Source of the DNA: Stercorarius parasiticus
Lineage: Eukaryota > Chordata > Aves > Charadriiformes > Stercorariidae
Reading direction: 5' to 3'
DNA length: 64,000 nucleotides
Assembly: GCA_013396915.1 (NCBI GenBank)
Contig: VWZL01000830.1
Location: forward strand, 1-64,000
The position numbers and the translations under genes were made by a program. Below, piece after piece: positions 39,140-51,500 of this stretch (within the stretch, counting starts at the first letter, position 1; each line of letters starts with the position of its first letter). Under the pieces are notes generated by a model that saw nothing but the letters and a program-made list of their open reading frames with translations, searched no databases and was not told where the DNA came from.

Positions 39140-42100
39140 TCTAACCCTGCAGATATTACCTGTTTCATTTGTTACAGCCCTACAGAATCCAAATCTCTTG
39201 CCTATGTATTTTTTGGGGGAATCTATTCCCTATTTGGGTGTCAAAGCAGAGGGCAGGAAGGAGAACATAGCGCTCTGTGCTTCACCATGAGTTCTCCCTT
39301 CTTCCTCCAGGTCAAGAAAAGAACACCTGGCCATCAGCCTCTTTTTGGCTGATACAATTGAAAAAAAGAGGGGAAAAGAAAATAAAAACCACAACTGAAA
39401 TAGACTTTAGCCACTGCTGCAGTTTGGCTTTCCTGTGTAAAGCCTCACCAAACTTCCTGCTTAAGACTGGGCAGTTTCCAGTCACCCTGAGTTTGAAGGA
39501 GGGCACTCTTGTTCTCCCAGTTTATCTAGGCTGCTATGAAATCAGGGATATATGGGTCCTGTGCACAAAGAGAACAAATCAGGAAAAATATGACTATATA
39601 TTAGGAATTTAGGTAGTCAGTTTAAAAATGGGGAATCTAAAGTTCCCAGTGCTTGCTTTTGTTTTGTATTCAATTTGAAGGTACCATACACCAAGCAACA
39701 TATTTAGAAATCACCAATTCTCCTGAGGAACACCTACATCTAAGGAAAGATGGCAGTTAAAGGAGGAATAATATGTCTAAGGATTTTCTGTATTTGAGTC
39801 ATAATACATTCTTTAATTCCCCAACCACACACTATTTTTCTTTCAAGCAAGGACTAGCATTACAACTATTCCATCATATAAACAAGTTACTCCTGATGAC
39901 CTTCCAAAGCCAAATCCCAATGTCACGGTTAGCATCATCTCCTAGTGATTCTGTGCCTGGGCACGTGAAAGCAATACAGTACTTTCAACAACAATCTCTC
40001 TGTTTTTTGGCAGAAGTCTGGTCCCATCCATTCCTTCCTTTTTCTGTCTAGCACATACAGACCACCAGTTTACCATATGTTTACATTCACTGTAATGCAC
40101 CTCCATCTCCCTCCTTTCAATTGATTTTTAAAAGATAAACACTTCAGGATGGGACAGAAAGTAGAAAAATTTGCCTGCAATGCGTCTGGTATATTTTAGC
40201 CCCTATAAAATTAACTCAAATATAAGACAAAGTAAAGAAGCATTTTAGTAACCCATAAATTGGGGTTTTTTTCTCATCTTGTCCATTCTCTAAGTCACTC
40301 TCTTCCTCTTCTCTGTCACTATATTTTCATAGTATTAGGGAAGAGGGGAGTTGTATCTCTGAAATATTGAGCTTTATGCCCTAGATATAATGGCACTGGT
40401 AGCCTGGCCACGTAGTATGGGCTATGCAGTAAACAGACATTCAGAGCCAAATCAGAAATTCACTATGGCAAAGGCTTACCGAATGGTCTGCAGAAAGGCT
40501 GTGCTGCACTAAATACTCAAGTCACCTAACAAAACTAAAGAGAGGAAGGAGGGTTTAACAAGCAGAACTGGAAATTCAGAGATCTCCGTTGTCTTCCATA
40601 GTCTGATGGAGACAGACTTTGCAACCTGGGGCAGAGCATTCCAGCATCAGCGGGTATTTCTGTCTCTGCCTCTAGGAAGATAAAAGAGAGGATGGGGAAT
40701 ATAATTTCATTAGCACTTATAAGGCAAACTGTGTGGAAAGCATTGTTGCACAACTATGTAATTTACCCGCATTCCACAGGGTAGATTCCAGTGAAACAAA
40801 GTGTGAAAAGCAGCATATGGGACCTGCTTCTAAAGAAAGAAGTCCCCATCAGACTGAACTCTCCTGAAGTGGTGACCATAGTGCAAAAGGAGAAAAAAAG
40901 CTTTTCTGTAGATTGCTTCAGCAACTCCCCATTTCCAGCGTCACTGTTATTAAGCAAGGAGCCTCATCATCTTCAGGTGCAATAAGGAAAGGCACTCCCT
41001 ACCTGCAAGTTCCATTTTGGGGGAGGTTTTTACTACTTATATATCCTTCTCTTAGCCATGAGAGCCTTGTTGATTGAACACTCTAATAAGTGCCATGGAG
41101 AAGGAAGAACAGCTGGCAGGTTTCTGCTCTACATACAAGTCGAAAAGCCATTCATGAAGTGGTATTCATCTCCTTACCCATGTTATTAACACTTCAAGGT
41201 GTGAACACAAGCCACTCTCACATAGACAGCGTCATTCATTAAAGAACTTCTGCCCTGGAATGTATCTTTTAATTCCTTTTTGTATCACAGGAACTCACTT
41301 ATGGCCTACAGCATCACAGTAGGCTTACTAAAACAAAAACATGCAACTGTCCAGTATGAAAAATAAAACATCCTTTGTAACATCAGCAAATGTAGTGCTT
41401 CCTGTTGTCGAAACACCACAAAGTAGCTCTGGTTTTATACTGATATATCAGGTTGGACTCAACAGTAGCAGTAGTGCTGTATAAAAAAAAAAATTATTGT
41501 AAACTATATAGAGCAGTCTTTGCTGGCTCTAGAGAACAAGGAAAACACTTTGCAGAATAAACAGGGACAGAAAAAAAAAGGAAAAAAACCAGTGCAAGTG
41601 AGTCTGGTAAATAAAAGCTCTGCAAAGACCCTTATTTAAGCACAGCCAGCTCTACAACAACACACCCCAGAATCCTAACATGAAGAACTGATCTGTAACA
41701 TACATTTTAAGTAAAATAAATGTTATTCTCTCCTTCAGCAGACAGGAAACACCCACTCCCCTCTCAGCAGGAAAGTGAAGCCCAGAATGCCGAAAACCCA
41801 GTCCTGGCTCAAAACTGGTGGAGACTCGCACCCTGCATCAGTGGTCCATGACAGCCACCTCAGTTTCTCATGCGCAGTAAAAGACCAAATCATAGAGGTG
41901 AGATTTTCCATCTTGCCCCCTGAGATACTAAAGACTGTGGAATTAAAATGTTTTTTGCAAATCATAGAAAACTTTCTATAACCGCTAAGGTTGTCTTTCA
42001 TGCAGAATTTCATTCTGCACTCAGTTTCCTAAATGACACTCCATTTGCCTCCTGTGAAATAATAATAAAATGGAAGGTAGATTTTACTGCATGTCATATT

Positions 42101-43804
42101 CATGAAGAAAGCCCCTTTTCATAATCAGAGTGAATTCTACAGAGAAATAAAACCTACTTTTTACTCCCATGAAAATGAATTGTGAAGAGTGAAAAAAAGT
42201 ACTTTTATTTCCCCCCCTTCTCCAACAAACTCTTCCAGAGAGAGTAGCTTTTTGCATTGTTCTCTCCAGGACACACTCTTAAAGACTTAGATTTGGAAGG
42301 GAAGTGTAACTGTGGAATTATATCCAGTCTGATTTGACTCAGATTCTGTTTTCCTTTATGTTAAGAATACAGAGAGTGATTCAGAGCCCATTACAGCAAA
42401 TGGGCTTTGAACCAGACCAAAGGTGCATGAAAGCCCACCATTTATCTTTCTTCATTTTCTCCATTTTACTTTTGCCTTGGTTTTTCTTAGTCTTCTCATA
42501 GGGTGGGGGGTTTTTTCCCTTTTCGTCTTGGTTGCAGGAAGAGATGCAATTTATAATCCCACCCCTCTGCTGACAATTTTGCTCATAAGACATTAGGAAA
42601 AGGAGGAGCACTTGCTGAAATATATAATCACATGCAAGATAACTAGCATATATTAAAAATCAAGGTTATCAGATCTCATGGGAAACAGTATTTTCTTCTA
42701 GGAAGAAACATGAGATATTAAAAAAGAGTTGCCTTGAATTCAGAAGTCAAAAAGTACTTGACAAAGAAAACAAAAATTTTTTTTTTCCTTTGCAGAAATA
42801 TTTCATTTAAAATTAGTCTTTATCAACGACTATTTGAGTTCTTATTTTAAGTTTAAGAAAAAAAAAGTCAAGTGAAAAACACCAGAAAGGATGTTTACAA
42901 GTTTTTCTTGCTCAAAAGTGTTAGTAGGTGAATTCATCAAAATCAAATCTTTCCCTAAATTTAGATTTGGCTTTGATAAATCAGCATTTTATAATAAATT
43001 AGGCAAATATCTCCTGACTTCTGGTGGACAACTGTCAACTTTCCCTGCATTTTAACTGTCCTTTCTGAAAGCACGGAAGTACATGAGGTGCCTACCCTCA
43101 CAGAAGGCAAATGGCTGCCTCCAAAAACAACATCATATGCCATAATAAAAAGGAAAATCATTGAATGTATTTTGTTTTAAAGTTTCATTGAATACATACG
43201 ACTGGCCAGGCTGAATGATCTACAATATGCTGACAGATGGAGCCAGACACAGACCTTCAGAAGAAAGGGGAAGCAGGAAGGAGCTGAACAGAAACATTTA
43301 GTCAGCTCTGTCAAAACGTCGGCATTTCTATTACGGAAGATTTACAGTAGTCAATTCTGGCTGTTATTCTGCATCATTCTACCAAGAGACCACGTTTTTC
43401 TGAATAATTATTATAAGCGTTTGAGCTACTTTTACTGTATTTTGCAAGGCTGTCCAGTCAAAAGTGACATCAAAAGCCTATTTTAATTTTGAGTGTAAAA
43501 TAAATCATAGATCATAGATTTATGTTTGACTTCCAAGCAGAACTTCATAAATTATTTCACTGTTAATTTTCTTTTTCCCTATAACCGTTATTTCTGCACA
43601 ATAACTTAGCTTCTCTTTTATTTAACACCAATATTCCTGAAAAGCAGGTGCACACACTGTAATGCCTTGCACAGAGAGATTTTTTTAGCCTACAAACCAC
43701 CTTCGAAGTCTATAAAATAGGTAGCATTTATACTAAAAAAAATTATTCACAGTGGAAAGACTTGTTATTGAAGTCTAGGCTCAGTCCCTTAGGGACAGAC
43801 ATAC

Positions 43805-43910
43805 CTCAGAATTGTTGAGATGACACCTGTGCGTCCCCGAGAACCACCCCTCACTCGAACACTGGTCAATGTCAACCTTCTGCAGATTGATGTCGACTTT
43901 GACAACACCT
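43805..43910 (-). CDS. GPR158: GPR158 coding exon 2: junction of ligand-binding domain and EGF-like stalk
   Basis: A 106-bp exon. Its first base completes codon 290 (AG from exon 1 plus A gives Arg), followed by 35 codons, residues 291-325. It reads GVVKVDINLQ, then KVDIDQCSSEGWFSG, then THRCHLNNSE, almost identical to human GPR158 directly after its PEFR. The acceptor is TCTTTTCAG|AGGTG (AG at 43912-43911). The donor is GAG|GTATGT (GT at 43804-43803), a phase 0 intron. Asp296 corresponds to human Asp307, another reported glycine contact, so the pocket is completed by this exon. Two cysteines begin the EGF-like, cysteine-rich stalk that links the Cache domain to the seven-helix region, and N322-N323-S324 is a further sequon. 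The exon is too short to stand out as an open frame and was found by reading the minus strand for the GPR158 continuation. One visible change from human is Glu for Asp in the SSDGW motif. Confidence 0.95.
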
Positions 43911-45245
43911 CTGAAAAGAGAGAGAAACAGCCTTGAACACAGCGACTACAGAAATAGGTTAAACTTCTTTATGATGCTGTAGCCTGCAAAGCGGAACTAC
44001 ATCTTTCTTCTAAATATGGAATTTGATGAAATGTCTGAAAAAAATGAGAAGCTTTGTGTTCATGAAGCCACAATTGCAGAGACACACTCTTATGTCAGAC
44101 CTTACTGAGATGTATTATGACAAGGGCACGGTAAATCTAATACGCTAAGTGTAAGGCGGCAGGTAAGAATAAGTTATACACTCAATTTAATGCCGTTCAC
44201 ATTTTACAATGCAGCAAAGAACTAAAATAAATACAATGAACGACCTGCACTACTTTTTCCGAGGCCATCAAGCTGCCTGAGTGCACTACCAGGAGCTGCA
44301 CCACACCCCCATGCCCGGTGACAACAGCATCCTTCCATTTGCTCCAGGGAATGCTATTTGCCAAAACCACTGGGCGAAAGCCTTTTTCCATACTCTCCCC
44401 AGACAAAACCTCATCTCCAGCAACCTTACTCCTCTCGTCCACAGCTCAGCATCTCCAGCAGGCACCCAAACCCCTGTCTCCCCATTGCTGCCAGCCAGCG
44501 CTGGTGTAACACGTGATACAACATCAGAAGGGGAGCGCAAGCCAGGAGTAGAAGCTGATGTCTGTGAAACCAAAAATAAATAAAAAAAAAAGTTTCCTAC
44601 ACACACAACACACGCAGGTCCTCAAGGACTGTCTGAGCTATATCAGCTCTATGTCAAGAACACTCAAGTTTTCATTATCAACAGTTTCCCTCAAAATTTT
44701 TTGAATGAAAAGCTAACAACCCAATTTGAAAGCCAACACCCCATTTTATAAACAACTCGGAAATCACCAGAAGAAAAAAAAAATCTGTAAGACTATAATT
44801 GCATATCTTAAAAAAAGCCTTCAAAAATTTCCTTATTCTCTCTAAAATAACTTCCAGAATTACTTAGGACATAGAACTTTTATAGCATCATCTTGTGAGA
44901 GCACATATCTGTGACCACTTTGCTGCTGCCTGGACTTAACAAAAATGTCGGTATGCAACTTCCGGTAGCTGGATCATTGCACGGACTCACTTGTAATGGA
45001 TGAATACCCTGGACTAATTTCTTAAATCTAGGGTACCACTTCTTTTAAGTCAACCTTTTCAGCCACTTTAGACAAAAGTTTTGATTTCCACAGTCTGAAC
45101 TTCTACAACTACAAACACCATCATCCCTCCTTTCAGGCTGTGGACTACCAACGAAGGGCATGGCCCAACCTCTATCTCAAGAACACCTCACTCACCTCAA
45201 AGCATGTTGCCCCTTTTAATTGAAGCTCAGTACATATAAGAACAC

Positions 45246-45272
45246 CAATAAATAAATAAATAAATAATAAGA
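45246..45272. repeat. Microsatellite (AATA)n
   Basis: Five to six tandem AATA units in intron 1. Confidence 0.9.
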
Positions 45273-46857
45273 ATAATACAAGAGTTAGAGTCATATATTT
45301 GAGAGGCCACTTATGAACAAAATCACAACAGGAATAAGAGCACGAGCTTGATCAAAACCAAGACAATACTGCTCCCTCATACCTGGCCCCAGTACAACCA
45401 CAACAGCTATATTTGGACATTCATCTTCAGACACGCTATATAGTCATTACAGAAACACAAGTACACAATTTTAGTGATCTGAAGAAGAATGCATTAGGAA
45501 ATTATGTAGGATAGCCAGCAGGAAGCTAGACAGTACAGGTGCACTTCATCCCCCTCTGTCTCCTGCCTAGAATCTAAGTAATCCGATGCTGAGCACGCTT
45601 AGAAATGACCTGAAATATTTAAATACTGGCTCTAGTAAGTTCAGTTTGAAAGAGTATACACCACACTTCTAGAATATTCAGAAGTATTTTCAGTTTATAG
45701 CTTTGTGCCTTTCCACTCTTGTTTGGAACAGCAGCTTATCCAGGGACTGCTAAAATTACACTTCCACCCCAATGAACTGTTTTTTCCATGTTCCAGGTGA
45801 CCAAAGACCTCAAGGGAAAAACTGCCATACTGTACAAACTCTTTATAAGATGTTGATGTCAGTGGATTACAAGTTTATCTTAACCTGACACCATGGTATC
45901 TCTCTCAGATGCTCATAGGAGTAGAGGTAACTAATTCCTCATCTGGTCATGTGCAGATCCCACCAGGTAGGCTTCTAATATTTTCTGGACCTTTCCGAGC
46001 ATAAAAATTAGCATGTGGTCTGGGGACAGGACCTGTTCTGCATGTGAACAATCTCACTGTGGCTGCATACAGGCATCAAACAGGCAGCAGGACCAGGACC
46101 AACACTACTCCTTGCTCTCCCAGTTCATGTTATACACCTGGCACTTTGGCAAGGGTTGCTCAAGCATTAGCATCATTCTGATTACTCTAAAGAAATCAGT
46201 CTATACAGTAGGAAAAACAGTGATGATTCATCCTTATTAGGACTGCAACAGATTCACCTGGGAGACTCTCGAGCACCTTTGGGAAGTAGGTCTTTATTTA
46301 CTTTACAGGGAAAGATTTTCCCTTGTGCACATTTTGTTTTTAACTGGTAGGAAGGGAAACTCCCCTTTCCCTCTGCAAACACTTCCATGAAGAGAGAGGT
46401 ACAGATTGCAAATGAAGGGTGAACTAATCACTGCTAGGAGAGGAAAAACACCTTAAGAGCTTGCTGTGTGGTATCACAAGCAGGCCCTGTAGAAGCACAG
46501 TGTCAGTATAAAGGGATATAAAAATTTTCAAAAGAAAACTTACTTAGAGGTTACTTGTGAGAAACACAACACATACAAGCCAGTGGAACTGGGGACAGTA
46601 AGCACACTGAGCAAGCATTTGAGTATGGCCTTGTACCAGACATGCTGCAAACTCAAGAATTAGTGGCATGTTCTAGTGGACCAAGAAGCAGAAAGCAGGA
46701 TAACATCCTAACACTCAGAGCTGTGTACTGGAGAGAGAGGAAATGTACTTCTGGATTTTTCACATCTGAATTGACTAAGTAACTTGTATCCCTTGAAAAC
46801 TTTTCAATACAATTATTTTGTTCCAAACAGATGTGAAAATCATGGATTCATACAACA

Positions 46858-48176
46858 GCTGTCATTGAAAGAAACCTCTTGTGATCATCCAGTCCAACCA
46901 CTTGCTCAAAGCACGCTCAGTTCAGTTGTTTTTTTTAATAACCTCCCATAATGGAGACTTCACCACCCCTGGGAAACCTGATCTAGCATCTGACTACCCT
47001 CATAGTGTCATATAAAGTTCTCTGATGTTTAAATGGAATTTCTTGGATTTCAATTTGTGCCTCTTGTATTTTCTGTCCTGTCACTGACTACCCCTGAGAA
47101 GAGTCTGGCTCCGTCTCCTTTACACTTTTCCATCAGGTATTTACACACACGTGTAAGATGCCCCAAGAGCCCTTTCTTCCCCACGCTGAAGAGTCCCAGC
47201 TTGCACAGCCCTTCCTGTCTGTCAGGTGCTCCAATCTTTAATCAATTTTTGTGACCCTTCACTAGGCTCACTCTAGTACATCCATGTCTCTTGTATACTG
47301 AGGAGCCCAGAAGTGGACACAGCACTCCTGATGGGGCACCATCAGGCTGGGTAAAGAGGAAGCATCACCACCCTCAACCAGTTGGCAATGCTCCTCCTCT
47401 CACAGACCAGCAGGCTGTCAGTCTTTGCCACAAGCACACATTGGTGGTTCACATCAAATTGGTGTCCACTAGAATCCCCCAGGCCTTTTCTGCAGAGCTG
47501 CTTTCCAGTCATTAACCCCCAGCCTGTACTGGTGCATGGCGTTATTTCTCCACAGGTGCAGCACTTGGCATTTCCTGTTGCTGAACTACACAAGTTTCTT
47601 CTTTGCTCATTTCTCCAGCCTGTTTTAGTCTCCCTGAATGGCAACACAACTATCTGGTCTCTCAACCACTCCTCCCAACTTTTATCATCTAAAAACTTGC
47701 TAAGAACACACCCTACCCTATTGTCCAGGCCACCAAATGAAAATGTTACACAGAACTCGTTCCAGTAACCACCTCTAGGGCATATTAATAGTGACTGGAC
47801 TCCATCTGTACTCCAGTCATCTATACACAGAAGGCTATTGGGTTGGTTAAACACTATTTACCCTTCATAAACCCATCCTGGCTACTCCCAATGACATTCT
47901 TACCCTTCACGTGTTTTAGAAGTGGTTTTCAGGAAGATTTGCTCCATCACCTTCCCAGGGATTGAAGTGAGGCCAATCAGCCTGCAGTTCTTGTAAGACA
48001 TCAAGTACCTTGGCCTTTTCCAAGTCCTATGTCACAAAGTCCACTGCCCAATTCAGCAGCCCACCCACATTCTACCTAGTCCCAGTTTTGCTACCTGTGT
48101 ACTTCTTGTGCCCTTCATATCCCTCATCAGATTCAGCCCCATATGGGCTTTGGTTTCCCTAAACCCACCTGTGCAT
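46858..48176 (-). mobile_element. Long decayed CR1 LINE (3' segment of an interrupted copy)
   Basis: About 1.3 kb colinear with reversed CR1. From the 3' side it shows TGATCATCCAGTCCAACCAC, CTGACTACCCTCATAGTG, CACTCTAGTACATCCATGTC, AGAAGTGGACACAGCACTCC, GTGCAGCACTTGGCATTTCC, CAGGAAGATTTGCTCCATCA, GAGGCCAATCAGCCTGCAG and TCATCAGATTCAGCCCCATA. This covers the fingers, palm and C-terminal coding regions of the reverse transcriptase. Frameshifts and stops make it inactive. The long minus-strand frame at 47342-47854 is only a stop-free stretch of this element in a shifted frame. The copy continues after the nested insertion at 48177-48430. Confidence 0.93.
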
Positions 48177-48430
48177 AGAATCATAGAAACACAGAATCAT
48201 TTCGGTTGCAAAAGACCTTTAAGATGAGTCCAACCATAAAAGTAACACTGCTAAATCCGCCACTAAACCATGTCCCTCAGCACCACGTCTACCTGTCTTT
48301 TAAATACCTCCAGGGATGGTGACTCAACTGCTTCCCTGGGCAGCCTGTCCCAATGCTTGACAACCCTTTCAGTGAAGAAATTTCTCCTAATATCCAATCT
48401 AAACCTCCCCTGGTGCAACTTAAGGCCATT
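48177..48430 (-). mobile_element. CR1 LINE 3' fragment nested inside the older CR1
   Basis: A separate 3' end with its own terminal octamers reversed: AGAATCATAGAAACACAGAA, then TCATTTCGGTTGCAAAAGAC, CTCCAGGGATGGTGACTCA, GGGCAGCCTGTCCCAATG, AATTTCTCCTAATATCCAAT and TTAAGGCCATT. It interrupts the surrounding element between CCACCTGTGCAT and ATGCTCATG. The reversed coding sequence gives [11 protein letters not shown] and [20 protein letters not shown] on the minus strand. The single N at 48431 sits exactly at its 5' boundary. Confidence 0.93.
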
Positions 48431-48578
48431 NATGCTCATGTTCATGGTCACAGTCATGCTCAGACCGTGTCTCCATATTCTCCCTGGATTACCTGACCCT
48501 GTTTCCACCTCTTGTGCACTTTTCATTTTATGCTTGAGTTCTGTCAGGAGCTCCCTATTATGCCATGCAGTCCTGAAA
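48431..48578 (-). mobile_element. Long decayed CR1 LINE (5' segment of the interrupted copy)
   Basis: The older element resumes here: GACCGTGTCTCCATATTCTC, TGTTTCCACCTCTTGTGCAC, TTTATGCTTGAGTTCTGTCA, GGAGCTCCCTATTATGCCAT and GCAGTCCTG. These are the reversed CR1 ORF2 blocks that normally follow directly after the segment ending at 48176. It fades into unique sequence near 48578, the 5' truncation point. Confidence 0.85.
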
Positions 48579-51500
48579 ATTATTTAATTTCAAAAAATTT
48601 TCACAATACTTCTTCCACAAACACTACAAAATTATTCTATTTCAAACTGAATGTGTTTTCCCTTTGCTTCTTTTGAGTTTAAAGTTTTCTTACAAGAGCA
48701 TTTGCCTTTCACAAAACTCAGTCTTCATGAACTCAATACAAACATTTCTGCCTACACTCTTCTCCTGTCTGCAGCTCTTCTGTAGCACAACCTGAACTTC
48801 TTATATGATTAAGTTGTTCTCCTTTTTCCTTTTCTCAGAGCTTTATGAGTTTCTGGGGCAAAAATCTACAGGAAGGAATCACAGTACAGTCCAGAAGCAG
48901 GCATATGAAAGCAATCTCTCCTGACAGTTACAATCTACCATAGGCTTTCCATTTTCCCCCCCCATGGTGCATATTATTCTTTTTTTACTAGATGTCTGCA
49001 ATACATGTTCATGCTTTATGGTAACATCATAGTTCTGCTGAGGTAGTAACGGGTCTGCAACTACTTGAGGATATAACGGTTTCAAAAGAAAAGTTTCTTC
49101 AGGCATACACGTAACATTTACAGAAAGCATCATGGTGGTACAAGACTTAACTGCATTCATTCGGGATGCTTTGCCATTTTAAAACACCATCTCAGACTTG
49201 TACCCCACCATTATTACACACAGTCTGCACCTCTATGTACATCATATATTTCTGAAATTCCTCTGTGATTAATCCAGTAGCTGGTACAACCTGTTTAGCC
49301 ACCCACATTTTCAGTTGTTTTTGATTCAGCATTCAGAAAATAGAACATATGGAAGAACACATCCTCCTAGAATGTATACAGACCAACTACCTGTAAATGT
49401 GATATTTATTGAACTAACTGGGAATAACTGCAGCTCTGCTATCTTGATAGAAGCCATCAAGACATATCAGCAGTATAAGAGTAAATTCATCGGCATAACA
49501 CATTCATCCACACTGACAACGCTGCCTGGCTGAACCCAAGCCACAGCGATAAGTTAATAACAATATTACTGGTAATTGTGGACCATCTGGCAAGTAAGTA
49601 TATTTTGTTAATCTCCTTATAACAATAAATATTTGTCTTTTGCCACAGTGTTACAGTCCTTACAGAAAAAAGATACTTAAGGATTGCAAGTTCATGTTTA
49701 ACACGTAGTTAAGAAAGAATTAGTTGAATTGTACAGAATAGTCATTGAAGAATGATGTCATCAAGGATTTTGTCAGGTCAGAGGTTTGATTTAAGAGGCT
49801 TTCATGTCTGTCTTAATTTCCAGTACCACTGTTTGTTGGCATGCTATTTGCCTTGAAATCTGTGCCAGAAATTGATTTAAGCTTATTTTCCCAACCTACT
49901 AGCTATCTTGATAGCTTCAGTAGTTATAATATTTCATTGTAACAACGTTGTAAAACCTATATCTACAGAAGGATTTTTTTTGCCCGTACTGTTACGCCAT
50001 TAAAAAAGCAGAAGGAACATGTTCTCTTTCACCCAGACAGCTTAAGCCAGGACTGCACAGAATAATAGCCTGCCAACATTTAAATGATGATAAACAATAT
50101 GGTTGTCCTCTAGATCTTCAGAAGCTTTGTGGCACAGAGGTCATCACAGGCATTCAAAGTTTGTCTTCTAAGTTTGTACACTTATTTTTGTGCCTGTAAG
50201 CACAGCAAGCAGCCATAATTAAGGTATAAGGCATGGTTATCACAAACCGGAGCAGACATCACCCCCCAGATCTAAATGCCTGCCTAAATTATTGCTGACA
50301 TATTCATTCACCCCTACATGCTGTCCTTCATAAGTCCTCCTTACCACAAAACAAGGAGATAAGAAAAACAAACTCTCTACAGCCATCCCAAATCTGCAAA
50401 TGCCCATGCCTCTAGATAAATACATACTGTAATTAGTGCAGCAATGTTTTTAGAGCAGATACTTTTTCTAACCATTCTCATTTTGCAGGCTGACACTTTC
50501 AAGAACATTCATTTTCAAACAGTGGATACTACCTGACACCTGAGGCTCCTTCAATGTACCATCAGCGTACAAAAAAAAAAATGCTGTGTCAAATTCACTA
50601 GTGACTTTCAGACATAAGTCTTATTGGGAATCAGCAGGTTCAACTTGCTTTTGAAAGTTAAGATTTAGGATTCTGCATCAGTTAGACATTTTTAAAACTA
50701 CTACCTCTCCATATCCAGCCAGATTCACAAAAAGCTACTGGGACATTACATACAACATGATTTTGATCTGATCACTCAGTTACCACTAATTTCTTACTAA
50801 TAGGACAGAGACAGACTTACTAATTCCTCAGCCATAACATGGCTGCTGCTTTTCAGCACACATTCTCACAGGAGAGCCAGCTTTCACTAAAGATAAACTT
50901 AACTGAAGAGTAAGGTATAGTAGTGTGGGCACATGAATTAGGATTCACCTCTAGGCCATTTGGCACAGTACTATAAGGGCAGCATACTTAAGGCTGAATC
51001 CTCTGTTGTCTGAAGAATTATTTCAGATTTAAATCTGCCTTCAGATTTATGGCACACAGTGCTGCCTCTCTGGGGATTTCCCTGCAGTTTAGTTAGAGAG
51101 CTTCCTAAATACTTTGAGGGGTGGCGATTATTTTTTTTTTTTGCTTGAGGATGTTCAAGTTGCTGCTAGCATCTTAACTCTGTCACAAAGATCACCTTGT
51201 ATAGGAATGCAAGGTGTCAGTGATGGTGGGGTACCGCTTACATTAGATTCTCCCTATAAAAAAAAAGGCCTTGGAGACAAATTCAAGCTATTTAGTAAAA
51301 AAACAGCATTTTTTTTTTTTAATGCTCCCATTACTATCCATGGGGTCAAAGAGACAGGTGGAAAGAGAGGGCCTTACGGAATAGTATAGAAAGTGATATA
51401 AGAACCAAAAACGATATAAGGAACAAAAAAAGCTTTTGAATTAGAAGGATCCTACACGGGAGAGACAGTGTCAGCCTCACTATACCCAATCTTCTGACGC

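Larger units (their letters stand above)
1..43804 (-). other. GPR158: GPR158 intron 2 (partial; continues past the left edge)
   Basis: Starts with donor GTATGT at 43804, phase 0. The next exon should begin with a Cys-Met-Pro-Ile-Lys-like stretch and contain Tyr-Glu-Cys in the EGF-like stalk. I looked on the minus strand for codon patterns of Tyr-Glu-Cys through to position 1 and found none in a suitable context, so I treat this whole stretch as one intron of more than 43.8 kb. A long intron here agrees with the large GPR158 gene of mammals. The recognisable content is the CR1 copies, older repeats and microsatellites listed separately. The stretches between them (for example 1.4-5.6, 8.0-14.2, 19.4-26.9, 29.4-33.3, 34.2-36.1, 36.3-38.8 and 39.2-43.8 kb) show no gene that I can support. 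Confidence 0.8.

Noticed and set aside
43505..43526. ATCATAGATCATAGATT resembling a reversed ancient CR1 3' end
   Set aside because: The sequence that follows does not match the expected CR1 3' UTR, so the repeat-like words are probably chance.
47342..47854. 170-codon minus-strand open frame
   Set aside because: Lies wholly inside a decayed CR1 element and does not keep the reverse-transcriptase frame through its length.
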